A stretch of DNA of 64,000 nt from Arsenophonus nilaparvatae (GTDB taxonomy: Bacteria; Pseudomonadota; Gammaproteobacteria; Enterobacterales; Enterobacteriaceae), in the NCBI RefSeq assembly GCF_000757905.1, contig NZ_KN173624.1; one strand, written 5' to 3'. The position numbers and the translations under genes were made by a program. Within the stretch, counting starts at the first letter, position 1. Each line of letters opens with the position of its first letter. Shown piece after piece: positions 63,590 to 64,000 of this stretch. Under the pieces are notes generated by a model. The model was not told where the DNA came from. It did no database searches and worked only from the letters and a program-made list of their open reading frames with translations.

Positions 63590-63821
63590 TAGCATTATCA
63601 TTACGCTGAATAATATAATCTAAAATTATTGTTCCTGCTGAATCATCAATTTCTATTGTCGCATATTTATCATCGGGATCAGCAGGACTCACTGAATCAA
63701 TTTTTATGGTTTTACCAGTAGAACTGGTAATCGTTACTCTAAATCTATTGTTTGTTTTAAAGATTTTATCAGTGAATCGAAAAAATACTAAAAAACCATC
63801 ACCCATTGTATTTATACTCAT
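63405..63821 (-). CDS. Uncharacterised small protein with duplicated 3' end
   Basis: A 138-aa protein, MSINTMGDGFLVFFRFTDKI at the start, then TITSSTGKTIKIDSVSPADP, ATIEIDDSAGTIILDYIIQR and a C-terminal IPTTGFLCSKSNR. It is beta-rich and I do not recognise the family. The stop lies inside the second copy of the 208-bp repeat; the tandem copy downstream repeats the C-terminal codons without a start. The very low GC resembles neighbouring accessory genes. Confidence 0.6.
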   Translation of the reverse strand: MSINTMGDGFLVFFRFTDKIFKTNNRFRVTITSSTGKTIKIDSVSPADPDDKYATIEIDDSAGTIILDYIIQRNDNAILISKGYAKIKYNDITKKLKILEFKPENEEGIALKLTEIKDSHFNLDLIPTTGFLCSKSNR

Positions 63822-64000
63822 AGTTAATTTCCTATAGTTGATCGTTAAAAATATTTGCTTTAATGACTATATTTTATTGTTCTTATTGATTGATAAGATC
63901 ATTCTTAGTATTAGTTTTCAATAATTTAAATTTGCAGAAAACTAAAATATATAAAAATAATTTTATGATATTTAAAAATAAAAAATTAATATTGCTATTT

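Overview
The window looks like the chromosome of an AT-rich member of the Enterobacterales. The run helD, mgsA, yccU, hspQ, acyP, tusE, tRNA-Ser(UGA) at the right matches the E. coli helD-serT neighbourhood, with yccF, yccT, rlmI and yccA missing. The low GC, eroded genes, IS insertion, large prophage and secreted RTX protease suggest a Morganellaceae-type, host-associated lineage such as Arsenophonus or Providencia. That species-level guess is inference.

About 36 kb (1248-37286) is one GC-richer Mu-like transposable prophage. Its ends are unusually clear. It splits a dsbB-like disulfide-formation gene: the C-terminal half lies at 954-1241 and the N-terminal half at 37287-37544. A 6-bp duplication (GGTTGC) lies on both sides, and both ends begin 5'-TGAT and carry GTGCGATAAATG. 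Joining the flanks restores one continuous reading frame.

The prophage is divergently organised. From a central control region (about 26.1-29 kb) the late genes run leftward on the minus strand: holin, lytic transglycosylase, nested Rz/Rz1, Mu gp25-gp29-type packaging genes, F, G, protease/scaffold, capsid and gp36-37. They continue into a P2-like contractile tail set: FI, FII, E/E', T, U, X, D, V, W, J, I and tail fibre. The early and replication genes run rightward: Ner-like, DUF3102, MuA, MuB, Gam, a LysE-type exporter, GemA and Mor. At the left end a Hin/Gin-type invertible tail-fibre cassette is bounded by two crossover sites. Beyond the invertase lies a cargo gene, sfnG (dimethyl sulfone monooxygenase), enclosed between two direct copies of the phage end.

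The prophage carries several lesions: a frameshift in the invertase, a frameshift in the portal, a stop codon in the gp27-type gene, and a 13-G tract that puts the repressor out of frame. The repressor and a divergent early gene share a perfect 230-bp inverted repeat.

The right half is AT-rich chromosome with long spacers. It holds gabD, an unrecognised 703-aa effector-like protein, a conserved lipoprotein-like protein, an 825-aa serralysin with a mucin-like Thr/Pro repeat tract, a LEA-like lipoprotein, a dicarboxylate symporter, cptA, hcp, and an IS5-family element that truncates yccS, followed by the helD-serT block and a gene with a 208-bp tandem duplication of its 3' end.
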